Assembly (NCBI RefSeq): GCF_020382885.2
Contig: NC_058515.1
Location: 5,501,223 to 5,565,222 of the forward strand
Origin: Scatophagus argus
Lineage: Eukaryota; Chordata; Actinopteri; Scatophagidae
Direction: 5' to 3'
DNA: 64,000 bases
The notes below the pieces were generated by a model. The model saw only the letters and a list, made by a program, of their open reading frames with translations. It was not told the DNA's origin and did no database searches. The number at the start of each line of letters is the position of its first letter. Position 1 is the stretch's first letter. Below are positions 51,801-64,000 of the stretch, one piece after another. The translations under genes were made by a program, and so were the position numbers.

Positions 51801-52584
51801 CACAACTTGAGCTTAACAGTTCATTCTTGGCCTAATAGACAGCGGTTGACAAATATGGTAAATAAATCCCTCAAACTGTTGTCATGCGACTCTGCATCAG
51901 CAGTGCAGCATTTGATGCTTTCTGGAGGAAAGTTAACAGGTTCTCATTCTGACAGTGGTTGACATTGTGGTCTATTTAGAGGAGCCAGAGGAAGAACTGT
52001 GTGTGTTCGCATGCGCGACTGAATGTGTATGTTATGGGTGTGTTTCCGTTGCTCGAGGACTTCCAGGGTCCTAGAAATAATGTGGAATTCATGAGAGGAA
52101 TGCCGCACAGGGGTTCCTTCCTGTCACCTGACTCCATCACTTCCTGTGTTGGGCTTCCTGCGTCTGGACCTCCAAGGAGAAGGGTGAGGCCGCAGCTAGA
52201 CCCCGACTCGGGTCCCGTTTCATAATTTTGCATCTCGGGGTGATGATGGAGGTTGACTTAGGGCCCCCTGGTGTGTTATAGTACATCTAATGAAGGATCA
52301 GAACAAAGCTGATTGCCAAACATCCAAATTATCAGCCAAGCTGTTGAAATGCTTCCACCCGAATGCTAATGTTAGTCATTAGAAAATTAATTGGAGCAAG
52401 TGACAAAGAAAGAAAAGAAGAAAAATTGCATGTAAAGCTGAGAAGGGACAGATATTGTAGAAGTACAGTAAGAAAGTTAATAAAGTGAATGAAAGAAAGT
52501 AGGATTATTTGTGCCATATGGGGCCTCTTGGATTTTGGGCAGCAATAGGAGAGATGCCAGGTAATGGCTTCCAGACATACACAC

Positions 52585-52632
<48 letters not shown>

Positions 52633-53094
52633 ATACAACCTAATTTGATTTAGAAATCTGACAAGGAGACTGAGTGTATGTGGATGTGTGTGTATATACC
52701 AGAGGCCTTTTCTTTCACATACTCAAGAGGTCTCACTTCCTCTGCCCATTGGGAGTGGGGCTGGCTCAGTGTGTGTGTGTGTGTGTGTTTGCAAGCGCTG
52801 GGGGTTAATGTATGCTTTCAATCACAGCTCCAGTGGGAAGAAATCAGATCCCCATAGCATCGATGTGGACCTCAAGATTTACACAAAGCCTACAAATCCA
52901 CAGACACACACACACACACACAAACACACACAGCATAAGAAAACAGATATTGGGAAATGCACTTATGTACAGTTTCACTACACTAAATTAGTGTAGTCAA
53001 ATTAGGGCAGTGGAATGAAGTACATTGTTTGTTTTAGGTTTACTGAACACATCTGGATGTTTTAGTTATACATAAATGTTATGAAAAGGTTAAG
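48861..53094. other. Gene-free region upstream of HSPA12B
   Basis: No exon could be supported. GT/CA tracts occur at 50473-50502 and 52577-52631. A slightly GC-richer patch at 52000-52220 includes CACTTCCTGTG and could be regulatory or a repeat. The 74- and 85-codon frames there are not recognisable proteins. Confidence 0.5.
52577..52631. repeat. (CA)n microsatellite
   Basis: About 25 CA units with one CG interruption. Confidence 0.96.
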
Positions 53095-53290
53095 GGAGCA
53101 GCTACAGAAACAAGGAAAGGAAAACATAGTAAAGACAAAGAAGGGGAAGGAGACAAAGAAAGAAGAAGGAATAGAAAAAGCAGCAGCCTGTGAAGAGAAG
53201 TGAAGAAAGGATCAGATGAAAAGAGGAAGACAGGAAGAGATAATTAAACAGAGGAAGGATACATATGGAAGAATGGGAGGGGAAAGAGAG
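53095..53290 (+). repeat. Purine-rich tract
   Basis: Nearly 200 bp strongly biased to A and G on the plus strand (AAAGACAAAGAAGGGGAAGG is typical), with few pyrimidines, 200 bp upstream of the putative HSPA12B 5'UTR exon. It may be simple-sequence drift or a structural element. No gene is seen. Confidence 0.7.
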
Positions 53291-53489
53291 GGCAAGATGA
53301 CTTATCTGAGATACTCCGCCAACTCAGGAATACTCCACCCTCAGTCTCCAACGCTCATCCATACACAAACTGTGAGGTAAATCCCCCCAGCCTTCCCCCC
53401 ACTACGTGCTGTCATAGCCCTCCCACTCCTGCAACTTGTGTGTGTGTATGAGAGAGAGTATGTGTGTGTGTGTGTGTGTCACCACTTTT

Positions 53490-53914
53490 CTCTGACATTC
53501 CTGTGCAGAGCAGAGAGGCGGTGAGTTCGGCTGCAGAGAGACAGAATTACAAATCCAACTCAAAACCTCATTAGGAACAGCTGGGATTTTCTCAGAAGAA
53601 GAAGAAGAAGAAGAACAGGTTGCAGCTTGTTTCTCCATTTATCTCACCCCATTGTGAACTCTTCTGATTAGGGGATTCCAATTTTGGGGAATCTGGCTAC
53701 AAGTCAGCTGGGAGGTGTCACATTTTGAACAAGGGATTACTCGAAAAGCATCCTCTCGTATCCAGTCACAATCTCCCTCCTATTCTTCTCCTCTCCATCT
53801 CTCTCCCTGGAGGCAGATTGCAAACTTTGGACAGCCGATTTTTCCAGAGTTTGGAAGTACTTTAGGGGAGGCAAGGAGAGACAAAGGCGTAGTGTTGCTA
53901 AAGCGTACAAAGAG
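53490..53914 (+). other. Putative HSPA12B non-coding first exon
   Basis: The left limit is approximate. AAAGAG followed by GTGAGT at 53915 is a strong donor. The next strong acceptor is CTCTGCAG at 56323, directly before the start-codon exon. That would give a 5'UTR exon and a 2.4 kb intron. It carries an (AGA)n run at 53597-53616. The transcription start is not defined by sequence. HSPA12A/B genes usually have separate 5' exons. Confidence 0.4.
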
Positions 53915-56323
53915 GTGAGTTAACATTCAAAGAAAAAAAAATACTTGAATGCACTTTATATGAGCTTGTGAAACTTAAAACTTCCACTGTCTGCATTGTC
54001 CTTTGAGTTGTCCTACAGAAACTATGCATGGATGCACTATTTTGCATTAATTGTTATTGACTGTCAAAGACAGTGCTACCACTAGACTACACTACTAGCT
54101 TGTCTTGCCAGTAAGTACTACTACTTAGTAATGTTTACAAAACTTCTCCATATATTTCTGAAGTAAGTGCTCATTTTTTAATGGTGCATAAAAGCGGAGC
54201 ATGTTGCACAATCTGCACCTAATGTAACACATCTCAGGGGAGTTGGAGTTGCTTGTTCTGCTAAGCCCCTGTGAGGTTTAAGTTGTGCGTCTTCAAAAGA
54301 GAGGGAGACGAAAACAAAGGAGGGGCAGAGAGGGTGAAAATTGTCCACTGCACATTGAGCTTGAAGAGATGGTGAGATGAGAGGGAAAAAACAGAATGAA
54401 GGAAAGAAAGTAGTAAGCGCAAGAGTGATTAAGCTTGGCAGAGATGTGGCGTTTCATCCTCTCTCTGGTTTTATCATCAAATAGCAAGGACAGACGCTGA
54501 GAGAGAACGCCAATGATAGACACATGAACACACATGCACATTGTGTTTTAGACTTGTACACAGATGTTGCATGCTTTCATGCAAAGACAGGGTGTCAAAC
54601 AAACGGATGGTCTCTTTAACTCTCACTTTCTCCTTCACACACACGTGAGCACGCAGGCGCACACACACACACACACTCACAAAAAGAGATTTAAACAAAC
54701 ACATCTTTGTCTCATTGCACTCATCTGTTTAGTTTGCTCTTGGCTCACAGACTGATCCAATGAATCCCCGTGCTGCAATACAATACAGATAAACACGCGC
54801 AAATCAATGAACACAACACACACATACACACACATAAAACAGATGCGCATGCAGGAGGACATATAATCAACATAAGGACAAACTGGGATTACATGAATAA
54901 AACAAATGAAATACTCACTTACATATAGAGATAGATATATACATAGATATATACATAGATTTACTTCATGACTTTCTCTCATATTTCATGCACACATGTT
55001 TTTCATTCTCTTGTCTTCTGTAGTTAGTTTTTCACATCTGTCACATTTGTGACTGTGATCATAAAAATGTGTCAGTTTGTGTCATGTGTCACTTTTGAAG
55101 TGCACATATTAATTTATTTGTTTAACACAGACAAACAGTTGGCTCACATCAAAGACATATGGCATTTACATAAATGGTATTTGGCAGGGATTCATACATT
55201 TAAAAGCTTCTCCAGCCCAATGCAACTGCTCATTGTGCTCTGAACAGTTATAGTAGCTTGCAGCTAAAAGTTCAAGTGTATGACAGTTTCTGTGAAAGAT
55301 GGTTGGGTGTGTCCTTTTCACTTCCCCTGCTTGGATGATGAATATCTTAAATGTGTCCAGAATTACTCCCTATTATCTAATCTAGTTTAAAATGTGCTCT
55401 ATACCTGGTACTGATGGAACAGAATTCATGTCTTCATTTTTCATTTTCTGCTCAGTTTATTGTTTATTTTTTAATTTGAAGGGAATAGTGAATGATTTTT
55501 CAATACAACATGGCACAGCATAACTGAACTATCACTTTTGCCATTTTATTGAGCTTATATATACACTACATAAGATGACTGACAATGGCATCCAACTGTA
55601 AAGTCCACTCACTAGAATTAAGTACTTCAAGTTGCAAAAATTCATATTTTTATGTGCAGAAAAGTATCACTGGACTTTGCAGATCTCCTCAACTCTATTG
55701 AGCGTTTAGTGTCTTTTAACAGATTTTTCTGGTTTATAATCCACAACTGAACTGTTTTGGTCCACTCTCACCAACCTTGTCTCCAGCCCCAGCAGGTGGC
55801 TGTTTTTAACCTGTTGAACCTGCTGTACACTTCCTGTCCAGCCTCAAACAGCAGTTAGCAAGTTAGCCATTAGCGAATGAACATTGTGAAGCAATTAACT
55901 GCCAAAGAGCTTGATAGTTCCCTCAGGAGTGGGTGGAGACCAAAAAGGGAGCTAAAAGAGAATGAATATTTGTGGCGAATTTCATCACCAAATAATTGCT
56001 AATATTGTTTCATTTCTGCTGGATGTCAACAAAGGATTTGCTAATGCTATGTCAGTGTTGTGTTTAAAGCTTGTTGCAGGTAGCAAAAATTATAATAAAA
56101 TATAATATATATAATATAATATAATATAATTAATTAATAAAAATATTTAGACATGTCAAAACTACTTTATTATTTTAAGTATTTTACTTTATAATACTTC
56201 TATACGTGTAACATTTGATTATGTACCTATTGTATTGCAAGAAACAGTTATCTGTCCAACTGAATTCTAACACTTTTCATTAATTATTCTTGTCTCATTA
56301 TATGAGTGCTTTTTCTCTGCAGA
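53915..56323 (+). other. Putative HSPA12B 5' intron
   Basis: The left part is rich in CA and TATA-like simple sequence (54660-54680, 54920-54960). A dispersed repeat occupies 55750-56060, followed by an AATAT-rich tract (56093-56150). No coding exon is recognised. Confidence 0.4.
55750..56060 (+). repeat. Dispersed teleost repeat
   Basis: Includes AGCCCCAGCAGGTGGCTGTT, GTTAGCAAGTTAGCCATTAG and TTCCCTCAGGAGTGGGTGGA, then GACCAAAAAGGGAGCTAAAA. The order matches an abundant interspersed repeat of fish introns. A partial relative is at 17216-17315. Confidence 0.5.
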
Positions 56324-56340
56324 TCCTGGCTCCTGTAAAG

Positions 56341-58888
56341 ATGGCTGACGTGGTGCAGCCAGACCCGAACAGCCTGCAAATACCCGGTGAGACAGGCACA
56401 CAGTTCATAACACATGCTTCATTACTATGGCAACGTGGTCAGAATGACTCACTTCTGTCTCTTTATCTTTTGGAGCATGAACATGTTGACCTTTCCATGT
56501 CCTTCTCCCACTTGGGAAAATTACTTATATTAGATTCCAGTGACATTCTAGCCATTCCATTTCAATAGAAATATTCAATCTCATATCTTTGGAGTTTCAG
56601 GTCAGGTGTCTTTACGCCTTATCATCTCCACAGTGAAAAATAAGGTCTTTTCTGCATGTGCACATGTTTATTAGTATCAGCAGTTGATGACAGGCATTTT
56701 TCCCACGGTTCCATATCACCTCAAACACACCGATTTTTTTTGGGGTAATCTGTTCATTTTCCAGTGCTGAAACATAATGAGATTTTAACTGTCAGCCACC
56801 ACTGTATATTGTTACAGTACTCCTTCTCTTCTCCATTAATTCCCAGGTGATAATTTATCAGCCCCTTCGTCGCCAGGCACTGTTAGAAATGACTGCAGCA
56901 TCACACCCCTCACACCCTCACCCTCACCGGTAAGTAACTACGCACACATTCACCACAGACATTCCTACACACCCTTTCCTCTTTCTACTTATTTTCTTTA
57001 TATAGAGCCCTTCAACACAACCTGTAAACCCACATCCATGTCTCACTGTTGTTAGTGGTTTGTAATAACACTTACACTCACAGTTTAAAGTGAGGAGAGT
57101 AGAATTAAAACAAGTACCCAAATAAAGACTACAATCTGTGGTAGTAACTTGGCTCCAACTCTTACAAGTACTGCTAAAGGAAGAGTGAAGAAAACAAGAG
57201 CATTGGGAATGAAAAAAGGCATTGATTTAAATTCCACTTGTGCTTCTTTTCCACGTTAGCCCATTCGCATTGTGACAGTGATGCTGAAGGAGGGAATGGG
57301 AATATCAGTTCTGAAAGAAATTTAGTCATGAAGTATTGGGAATATTAAAATTTTAACCTAATGTTGGAGATAGATAGAAAAGCTAAGGTTTTTACAAGTC
57401 ATCTTGAGGGGGACATGAATGTCTGTACCAAATTTCATAGCAATCTATTCAATAGCTGTTGAAATATTTCACTAAAAACAAAATATAAACTTCATGGCAG
57501 CATGAGAGCAGACGTCAAAGATTTGGCAAAGTTGCTTGGCTTCATCTTGTGGGCCACACCACAAGGGCACATAAGTTATTATGAAGAGTTGTTTTTCTGT
57601 CAGCATCAGCTTCAATGCACACAAATCCCCTTCTCCCTTGGGCTTTCTTTCTCTCTCTCAGAGGGTGGAGGTCAGACCTAGGATGGCCTGCCCATTCTCG
57701 GTGGTTGTGGCGATAGACTTTGGGACAACCTCCAGTGGCTACGCATTCAGCTTCACACAGGACTCAGAAGCCATACACATGATGAAGTAAGAGTCTGGGC
57801 TGTCTTGTCTTGTCTGAAGTTCTGTTATTTTCTATTCATGACATATTTTTCCTAAAATCCACGCAGGCGCTGGGAGGGCGGCGACCCCGGGGTGGCCAAT
57901 CAGAAGAGCCCAACGTGTCTGCTGTTGACTCCTGATTTGCGGTTCCACAGTTTTGGGTTTGCTGCCCGGGACTTCTACCATGACCTGGACCCAGAGGAGG
58001 CCCGCCACTGGCTCTACTTCGATAAGTTCAAGATGAAGATCCACAGCACAAGTGTAAGTGATGTGAAGAAATAGATGACTGGTGGTGACCAAAAGACATT
58101 TACAGTTTTAAGCATCATCATTTATGTTTGTTGGTCATGAGAGGGACGACTCAACCGGTAAGAACAGCAGTGTTACATATTCTGTAACCCTTTGTCAGGT
58201 CTGAAGCAAGAACCCTGATGATGTAGACTTGAGATTCAAAATTTAACAGAAAATCTACTATTAATTGATGATGTTGACTTCAAGAGACATGGCTGTCTAA
58301 AGAAGAAACACTAGTGAGTTGCCTGGTGGGAATTGTAACTAAAACTCAGTACCCACTTAAGGCTTTAAGCATGAGAAAGATGACTTGTTCCTGTAGCAGG
58401 GTTTCATCATGTGCGGCTGTGTTTACTGCAGGACCTGACCATGGAGACAGAGCTGGAAGCGGTCAACGGTCGGAGGGTCAGGGCCATCGAGGTGTTTGCC
58501 CATGCCCTTCGCTTCTTCAGGGAACATGCTCTAAAGGTGCGCTTTCAAGCTCCCGCACTTTGTGATCACAGTACAGTTTATGCATCAATTTAACGTGTGG
58601 GTTTTTTTTGAGAAACATCTTATATGAAAAAACATTTGCTTTGCAAGCCGAGGTGTTTCTCTCTACTGTAGCTCAAAAAGAGCTTTGCCACACACAAGTC
58701 TTGTGCGTGACAGAGGCTCATGTCTCAAGTTCTGTTTTGAGTGCGTTGATTTTTGTTTTAGGAAGTGAAGGACCAGTCATCATCTGTACTGGAGGGAGAG
58801 GAGATCAGATGGGTAATCACTGTCCCCGCTGTGTGGAGACAACCTGCCAAACAGTTCATGAGAGAGGCTGCATACCTGGTAGGAACAC

Positions 58889-58942
<54 letters not shown>

Positions 58943-59192
58943 GTGTTTCCATCACTTTTGGGGACATTACATAGACTTACTTTAATTTCCAGGAAGCTTA
59001 ACCACCACCTAACCATAACAATAAACATTACACCTAACTCTTATCTCAACCTAACCTTAAAGCAAGTCTCCACCCTAATATTTAATGATTTACATTATGG
59101 GCGCTTGCATTTTGTCCCCATAAATAATGTGCATCCTCACAATGTGACTTTGTAAATAGATTTTTTTCCCCACAACTACAGGAATACGCAGC

Positions 59193-59224
<32 letters not shown>

Positions 59225-61432
59225 CTATCCTGCAACTAAAAAAGAGACCATTCATCCACCCATGCACATATACGTATAATGTACATGAACCGTTATAGGT
59301 TTGTTGCTTTAAGGGTTGATAAAATTCCTGCATTTTTCTGCTGCTGTAACATAAGTTCCCCAATTTAAAATAACTAAATACATTAATAAAAATACATTTT
59401 CAAAAGGCTTAAGTCAAGGGTGTTTTTCTTGCATGAAAAGTTGAGGCTTATGGAGGTTCATGGTTTTGATTAAACAATAAAAGTTTATAAATCACTGGCT
59501 GCAAGTATATTACTGTAGCTATAACAGTTCCATGCTGTATGCTTCAAACATACAATTGTAAATAAACTGAGAATGACAGCAGACCGTGTGTGTCTGTGTG
59601 TGTGAGACAGAGATACAAGTAGGGAGATGGAAAGAATAGCACCATATAAAACATGAGATAAAGGCTGTCTTGATTCGTGTTCCCACAGAGGATCATTTGC
59701 TGCTCACACACACACACACACACATGCTCACACACACTTACAACGCTGCACTTTTGCCTCTATTCCCGTTGTATGTCTTCCCACCAACACACACACTCCA
59801 GCTCGTGTCACAATGACTTGTAGGAAGTGAGCGTACATGGACAGGAATACAGGAGGTCCAATCACAGAGCACACCAATGAGAATGGATGTGTGTGTGTGT
59901 GTGTGTTTGAGAGAGAGTGAGTGTGTACTTGTGCATTACATAACTGTAATACCTTATACTTTTAATGTCATGCTTTCCTCATTCCCATACTCAGTGTTCT
60001 CATTTTTCACACACACACACACGTGCACACGCGCTCACACCAATTTGTTAACCGTTATCTCTCATCTGCCCTTCACTCATGCAGGTCTGTACATAAATAG
60101 TCTAAAGCATACACACTTTCACGTGCACATTGATATATACACATACACACACCCTTGCGCTGGCTCTCAGCTTGAGGCTGTCAGGGTGTGTGTGTTTCCT
60201 GCTGGTGATGATGTCACCAGAATTGAACAATGAGGGAGACCGGTGTACAAACACAGGAAGTGGTGTCCAGACCACCGCCCTACACATGCACACACACACA
60301 CACACACACATCTTTCCAGCCACCCCACCAATGCTTATGCACCAACTCTCTTATCCTCTCCTAATGGACCTTATCATAGGTAGGCCTACATGCACCAAAG
60401 TCTTTGAGGCCTATCAGCGAGTGTCATTACAAAGAATAAACAGACTTAAAGACCCAGAGGTTGATGTGTGTCCTTTTACTCTACCCAGCATATACATACA
60501 ATTACCCAATTGAATTTCCAGGCAATGTGTTTCTGATGCCTTTTCTAACATTAAGACACTTTGTTGTTTTGGTAGTTTGTCCAATATGACCTAACTGTAA
60601 ACTAATTACATCGCTGTGGCAAAGAGAAACCACCGTCTCCACTTTGATGGTCAGTTGTGGTTATTATGTAACTTTTTACGAGCCAAGGAAATTAGAAAAC
60701 AGGTTGGTTTTATCATCACTTCCTGCATTACTTTATGATGTTTACAAGGTTCATTATTAGAAGCTCGTCTTCTTTTTTGCTGTCCCTCATTCTTTGGTGA
60801 AGTAAATCATTTTTTTGTTGTTGTTGTTGTTTGATGTGCAGAAGACATAGCAGCTCTGAGGCATGGTGCCAGCATATTCACAGTGCTCGTCTTCAAAGGG
60901 GACGTGGGCGTGACGCATGACTGCTCTGCAAAGTTTCAGTCCACTGAGCAGGATACATGGTGGGGGGGGGGGCGGCTTAAACAGCAGCTTCAACAAGTGT
61001 TGTCTTCTGTGGGAATTATTTTAAAAGTGGAGTCAGATTGTATTAAACATAAGACTTTGATTATATCATTTATTTAGAAGTAATTGGTTCAGGGGACATC
61101 TCCATGCATGTCTAAAAGGATGATGAATTTTTGAGAACTGCTTTTTCTTTGAATATGTCTAACTTCCTCTGTCCCTTTAGTGTCTCAGTAAGCCAAGAAC
61201 ACTGCAGAACCATAACATTCTGCTCTTAAATCTTTCACTTCTTTTCTCCTCCAGGCTGGTCTAGTGTCTCCCGACAGTCCTGAGCAGCTCCTCATCGCTC
61301 TGGAACCTGAAGCTGCGTCTATATACTGTCGGAAGCTCCGCCTCCACCAGGTGATCGACCTGAGCTTGCAGCCAATCACAAATGGCCTTGATCTGGATGG
61401 GTCTGGGCCCTTCGACTCCAGCTTCAGACAAG
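56341..61432 (+). CDS. hspa12b: Heat shock protein family A member 12B, N-terminal exons (3' end outside window)
   Basis: Seven coding exons: 56341-56386, 56847-56929, 57662-57786, 57867-58053, 58432-58536, 58762-58878 and 61255-61432, all GT/AG and in phase, giving 280 codons of a protein of about 690 aa. It is an atypical HSP70 with a divergent actin-like ATPase. HSPA12B is known from endothelial cells and angiogenesis. Seen: a disordered N-terminus with [10 protein letters not shown], the phosphate-1 loop [17 protein letters not shown] (near residues 57-73), then [88 protein letters not shown] and [27 protein letters not shown] and SSFRQ fit HSPA12B rather than HSPA12A (which has IFAYALQYFKEQAL and PTTILLTP). 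The next expected exon begins AREQ-like and was not found before 64000, so the last visible intron exceeds 2.5 kb. The ATG at 56341 is chosen because it follows a strong acceptor closely and opens the conserved frame. Confidence 0.95.
57395..57545 (+). repeat. Dispersed teleost repeat (TGTCTGTACCAAATTTCAT family)
   Basis: Contains GAATGTCTGTACCAAATTTC, ATAGCAATCTATTCAATAGC and GTTGAAATATTTCACT. This is a very common fish repeat that often alternates with the CGCTAGAGGAAAAGTC piece seen at 34175-34260. It lies in the HSPA12B intron before the exon at 57662. Confidence 0.65.
58879..61254 (+). other. HSPA12B intron between the exons at 58762 and 61255
   Basis: A 2.4 kb intron. It begins with R1 copy C and continues with many CA/GT tracts (59704-59722, 59890-59906, 60009-60022, 60285-60310). 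A (TTG)n run lies at 60815-60832 and a G-run at 60961-60972. No exon or RNA gene is recognised. Confidence 0.7.
58890..59221 (+). repeat. Dispersed repeat family R1, copy C
   Basis: Collinear with copy B: a (CA)n start, GTTTCCATCACTTTTGGGGA, TTAACCACCACCTAACCATA, CAACCTAACCTTAAAGCAAG, TGCATTTTGTCCCCATAAAT, CCCCACAACTACAGGAATA and a (CA)n end. It starts 12 bp after the donor of the HSPA12B exon ending at 58878. Both CA ends are long and pure, which suggests that this is the youngest-looking copy of the three. Confidence 0.8.
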
Positions 61433-64000
61433 GTAGTGGAGAGTGTGTGTGGGTGTGTGTGTGTATATGTATGTGTGTTTGTGGTGTGTGTGTATACTTC
61501 TTTCTCTGTGAGTGTCTTGTTGTAGACATTGTCATTAGCGTGAAACCACACTGTGTTCCTGGAAACGTTGCTGTTTCACTTCACTTGGGGATTGTGGGTT
61601 TTGCAAAGAACTGCGTTTGTTTGTGTGTGTGTGTGTGTGTGTGAGTGAGTGAGTGAAAGAGACAACACTGAGGACACTGATTACTGATTACTTCAGATTA
61701 CTGCTTGTGGTTGTGCCTCATAACTTTGGACAACTTGGTATGTGTGTGAGTATGTATGCGTGTGTGTGTGTGTGTGTGTGCATGTGGGGGATATTGCATA
61801 CTGTGTTATTACAGGCATCCAGGGTTGATTTTCTGTATAGACAATATTATATAACTGGCAAAATAGTATGGAAACTCCTGTGGTCCAATCATCAGTACAA
61901 AAGATGAGAAGCTGTGTTACAGAATATCCAGTTGTTTTGATTAAACTTAAGCTAACTATGACCCCAACAGGGAAATGTGCTTAAAAGTGTGTCATGTGTG
62001 GTACTAAAGGTGAGTACTTCAAATCATTTCACTTTCAGGCTAAAACAATTTGGATGACTAGATCAACTATGGCACATACTTCTGTTTACCATTGCATTGA
62101 GGAAGCATTTTTAATTTGCTACAGCTCTAATTTGAGCCTGGCTTTTACTTCGCTTTACTTTATAGCGCTTGGAGGCAACACAGCAAACTGTAAACACTGA
62201 CGTATTATCACACTATAAAGTTTGATGAACGTATAAAGTTGCCTATTTACACATCTAGAAGATACGGAGAGATATTGGTATTCATTTAAAGGTGAGTTTC
62301 TGGATATCCAGATAATCCAGTTCAATACTCATTCACCTTGTGGCTCTGTTTTGGTCTCCACCCATGAAGGAAATATGTGGCTCATTAGATGCTGAATGCT
62401 CCACTCTGTATCTGTCATTTGGTGGCGGGCTGCTTGTGTGCAGTGGGTTTATCGACACTCCACAGAGCTGAGGGGAACTGCATAACTCTCTGTGGTGTTT
62501 GGATTTCATGCAACTCCTTTCACATTGCACATTTGACCCATTGTTAATGTAAAAATATGGACTAGTGGAGCCTGAGAATAACATTTTCAAAGGGGGGAAA
62601 AATACTTCCTGAGCCACGCTGCTAAATTGCGGGGAGAGGGCGATTTTGAGGCTGGGAAAAGGGAGACTGATGCATAATTCAGCGAACAAACATGCAGTCC
62701 AAAATCCCCTGCACAGGCCCACTCATACATATCCAGTCAGTGACACACACACATTCACACACACAAAGACACACACTCAGCACAGGATATTGTAATTGGA
62801 ACAAGGTGCAGTAAGACTATGATCTCACCCCCTCCTGGCCTGTCATTCTCCCTCTCCTTTACTCACATTCATTTTTCTTTCTGTTTCCTCTATCTCTTTA
62901 GCATTTACTCCCTTGTGGAATTTCTTTTGTCGAGTCACACTCTTTGTGAGAACTCTGCAGACGCGAACCACAACACAAACACACATACAGTATTTACACG
63001 CTCATGCTTGGCATTGCAGCCGTGGTTTTTGCTATCTTTAGCTTTTTCTTCCACCTCATTTCATCTCCAAAGATAGCACCAGGGAGTCATTAACTTACAC
63101 ATATGTGTGCACACACACTCACACACACACACACACACACACAAAACACACTCACATTTTCTTTTCTGCTGGTTCAAATAGTTACAAATGGTTTCCAGAC
63201 TTGCATTTCATTCGTCACCCCCATACAAAGACACACGCACATAGACGCACGCATGTTACCTCCTGCATCATCCAGGGCCTTAAAACAACTGCACTCACTT
63301 TCAAGACAGTGTAGTCATTGTTTTTCAATAAGTATAGGCAATCACTCTTTTCTTTTCAGTTCTTTCTTTCCTTTTTCTTATCATCACCACAAATCTAGTT
63401 TACCCTCTTCGTATTCTAATTGTGGTGTGTAGTATTCATGGGCTTTGAGGGAGCCTTGTCAAAACCACTACGACCTGAATTATGCAAACTCTTCACTTCA
63501 GACAGTCAAATTTGTGAATTATGACACACAGGTTTACATCAGGACCTCAGTTTCCCCTTAGAGACAAAAATACTACTTCTTCAAAGATCCTCCTTCTTTG
63601 AGCTGTGATTATTTCCCTTCTTAAAGCCATTAGGTCTCGTTTCATGGGTTCACTTTCACGTATTGAGGTGCAAAAGTGTGTCTGCTCTGTCAAACAGGCT
63701 GTCGGGTGTTTTGTATTTTTGTCAGCTGTGTTTGAGTGTGTAGTGTTTTTGTTGGCCGCCATCCATACTCTTAGGAGAAAATGTGAGAGTGTTCTTCATT
63801 TCCAGCTAATTGCCCCTGTCGTGACAAAACACGACGACTGGTTTTGGTATGTTTTTCTTGTTTTGCGTATATTGAACAACTTCATACGTCTCATTGGGTA
63901 AATGTCATGACCTCACGGGTTATGAAACTCGGTCACATCTTTTTTTTTTATAAATTAAAAACTTTCATTTGCATTAGGTTGAAAGTGAGCATATTCATGT
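61433..64000 (+). other. HSPA12B intron running to the right edge
   Basis: Starts with GTAGTG after the Gln codon of SSFRQ. It contains GT/CA microsatellites (61443-61492, 61621-61642, 61758-61780, 63117-63142). I looked for the conserved next exon (human AREQLRRSRHSRTFLVE) and did not see it. The longest open frames here are repeat- or AT-derived. Confidence 0.7.

Noticed and set aside
52001-52225. 74-codon frame in a GC-richer patch
   Set aside because: No recognisable domain, no splice context and no conserved neighbour relation. Regulatory or neutral sequence is more likely.
62333-62722. 129-codon minus-strand frame
   Set aside because: It lies in the open-ended HSPA12B intron. It has no similarity I recognise and shows the Ser/Pro/Cys-rich composition of chance frames.

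Overview
The window is vertebrate nuclear DNA, almost certainly from a ray-finned (teleost) fish. The coding sequence is split into short exons with GT/AG boundaries, CA/GT microsatellites are frequent, and many dispersed repeats look like those of teleost genomes. The proteins are clear orthologues of human genes but diverged to a fish-like degree. Nothing bacterial, plasmid-borne or CRISPR-like is present. Gene names come from remembered human family sequences; no database search was possible.

Layout, left to right: (1) the last six coding exons of M1AP (+, 804-4898; the 5' part lies off the window); (2) an 8.7 kb intergenic stretch with microsatellites, a tRNA-derived SINE and dispersed repeats; (3) DOK1 (-, 13606-26708), five coding exons with a 9.6 kb first intron, convergent with M1AP; (4) NAGK (+, 28264-31046), ten exons, head-to-head with DOK1; (5) a gene I cannot name (+, 32127-35131), modelled as ten phase-compatible exons encoding about 358 aa, with short Tyr/Thr/Pro motifs that recall axonemal microtubule proteins; (6) PAIP2B (-, 38526-44099), four coding exons, the first carrying only 7 coding bases; (7) a gene-free stretch of about 9 kb with a hAT-like repeat, an orphan CpG/CCAAT promoter-like patch near 46.6 kb and a decayed LINE; (8) the first seven coding exons of HSPA12B (+, 56341-61432, probably with a 5'UTR exon ending at 53914). 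The rest of HSPA12B lies beyond the right edge.

The genes do not form a functional unit. They act in meiosis (M1AP), tyrosine-kinase signalling (DOK1), amino-sugar salvage (NAGK), translation control through PABP (PAIP2B) and an atypical HSP70 known from endothelium (HSPA12B). The M1AP/DOK1 convergent pair matches human 2p13.1. NAGK and PAIP2B belong to human 2p13.3 and HSPA12B to human 20p13, so the block is a teleost rearrangement of these segments.

The most interesting items are the unnamed gene, a three-copy repeat family with CA/GT ends whose copies sit directly against splice sites of M1AP and HSPA12B, the 7-nt coding exon of PAIP2B, and the promoter-like patch with no assigned gene. 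I found no convincing new molecular system.
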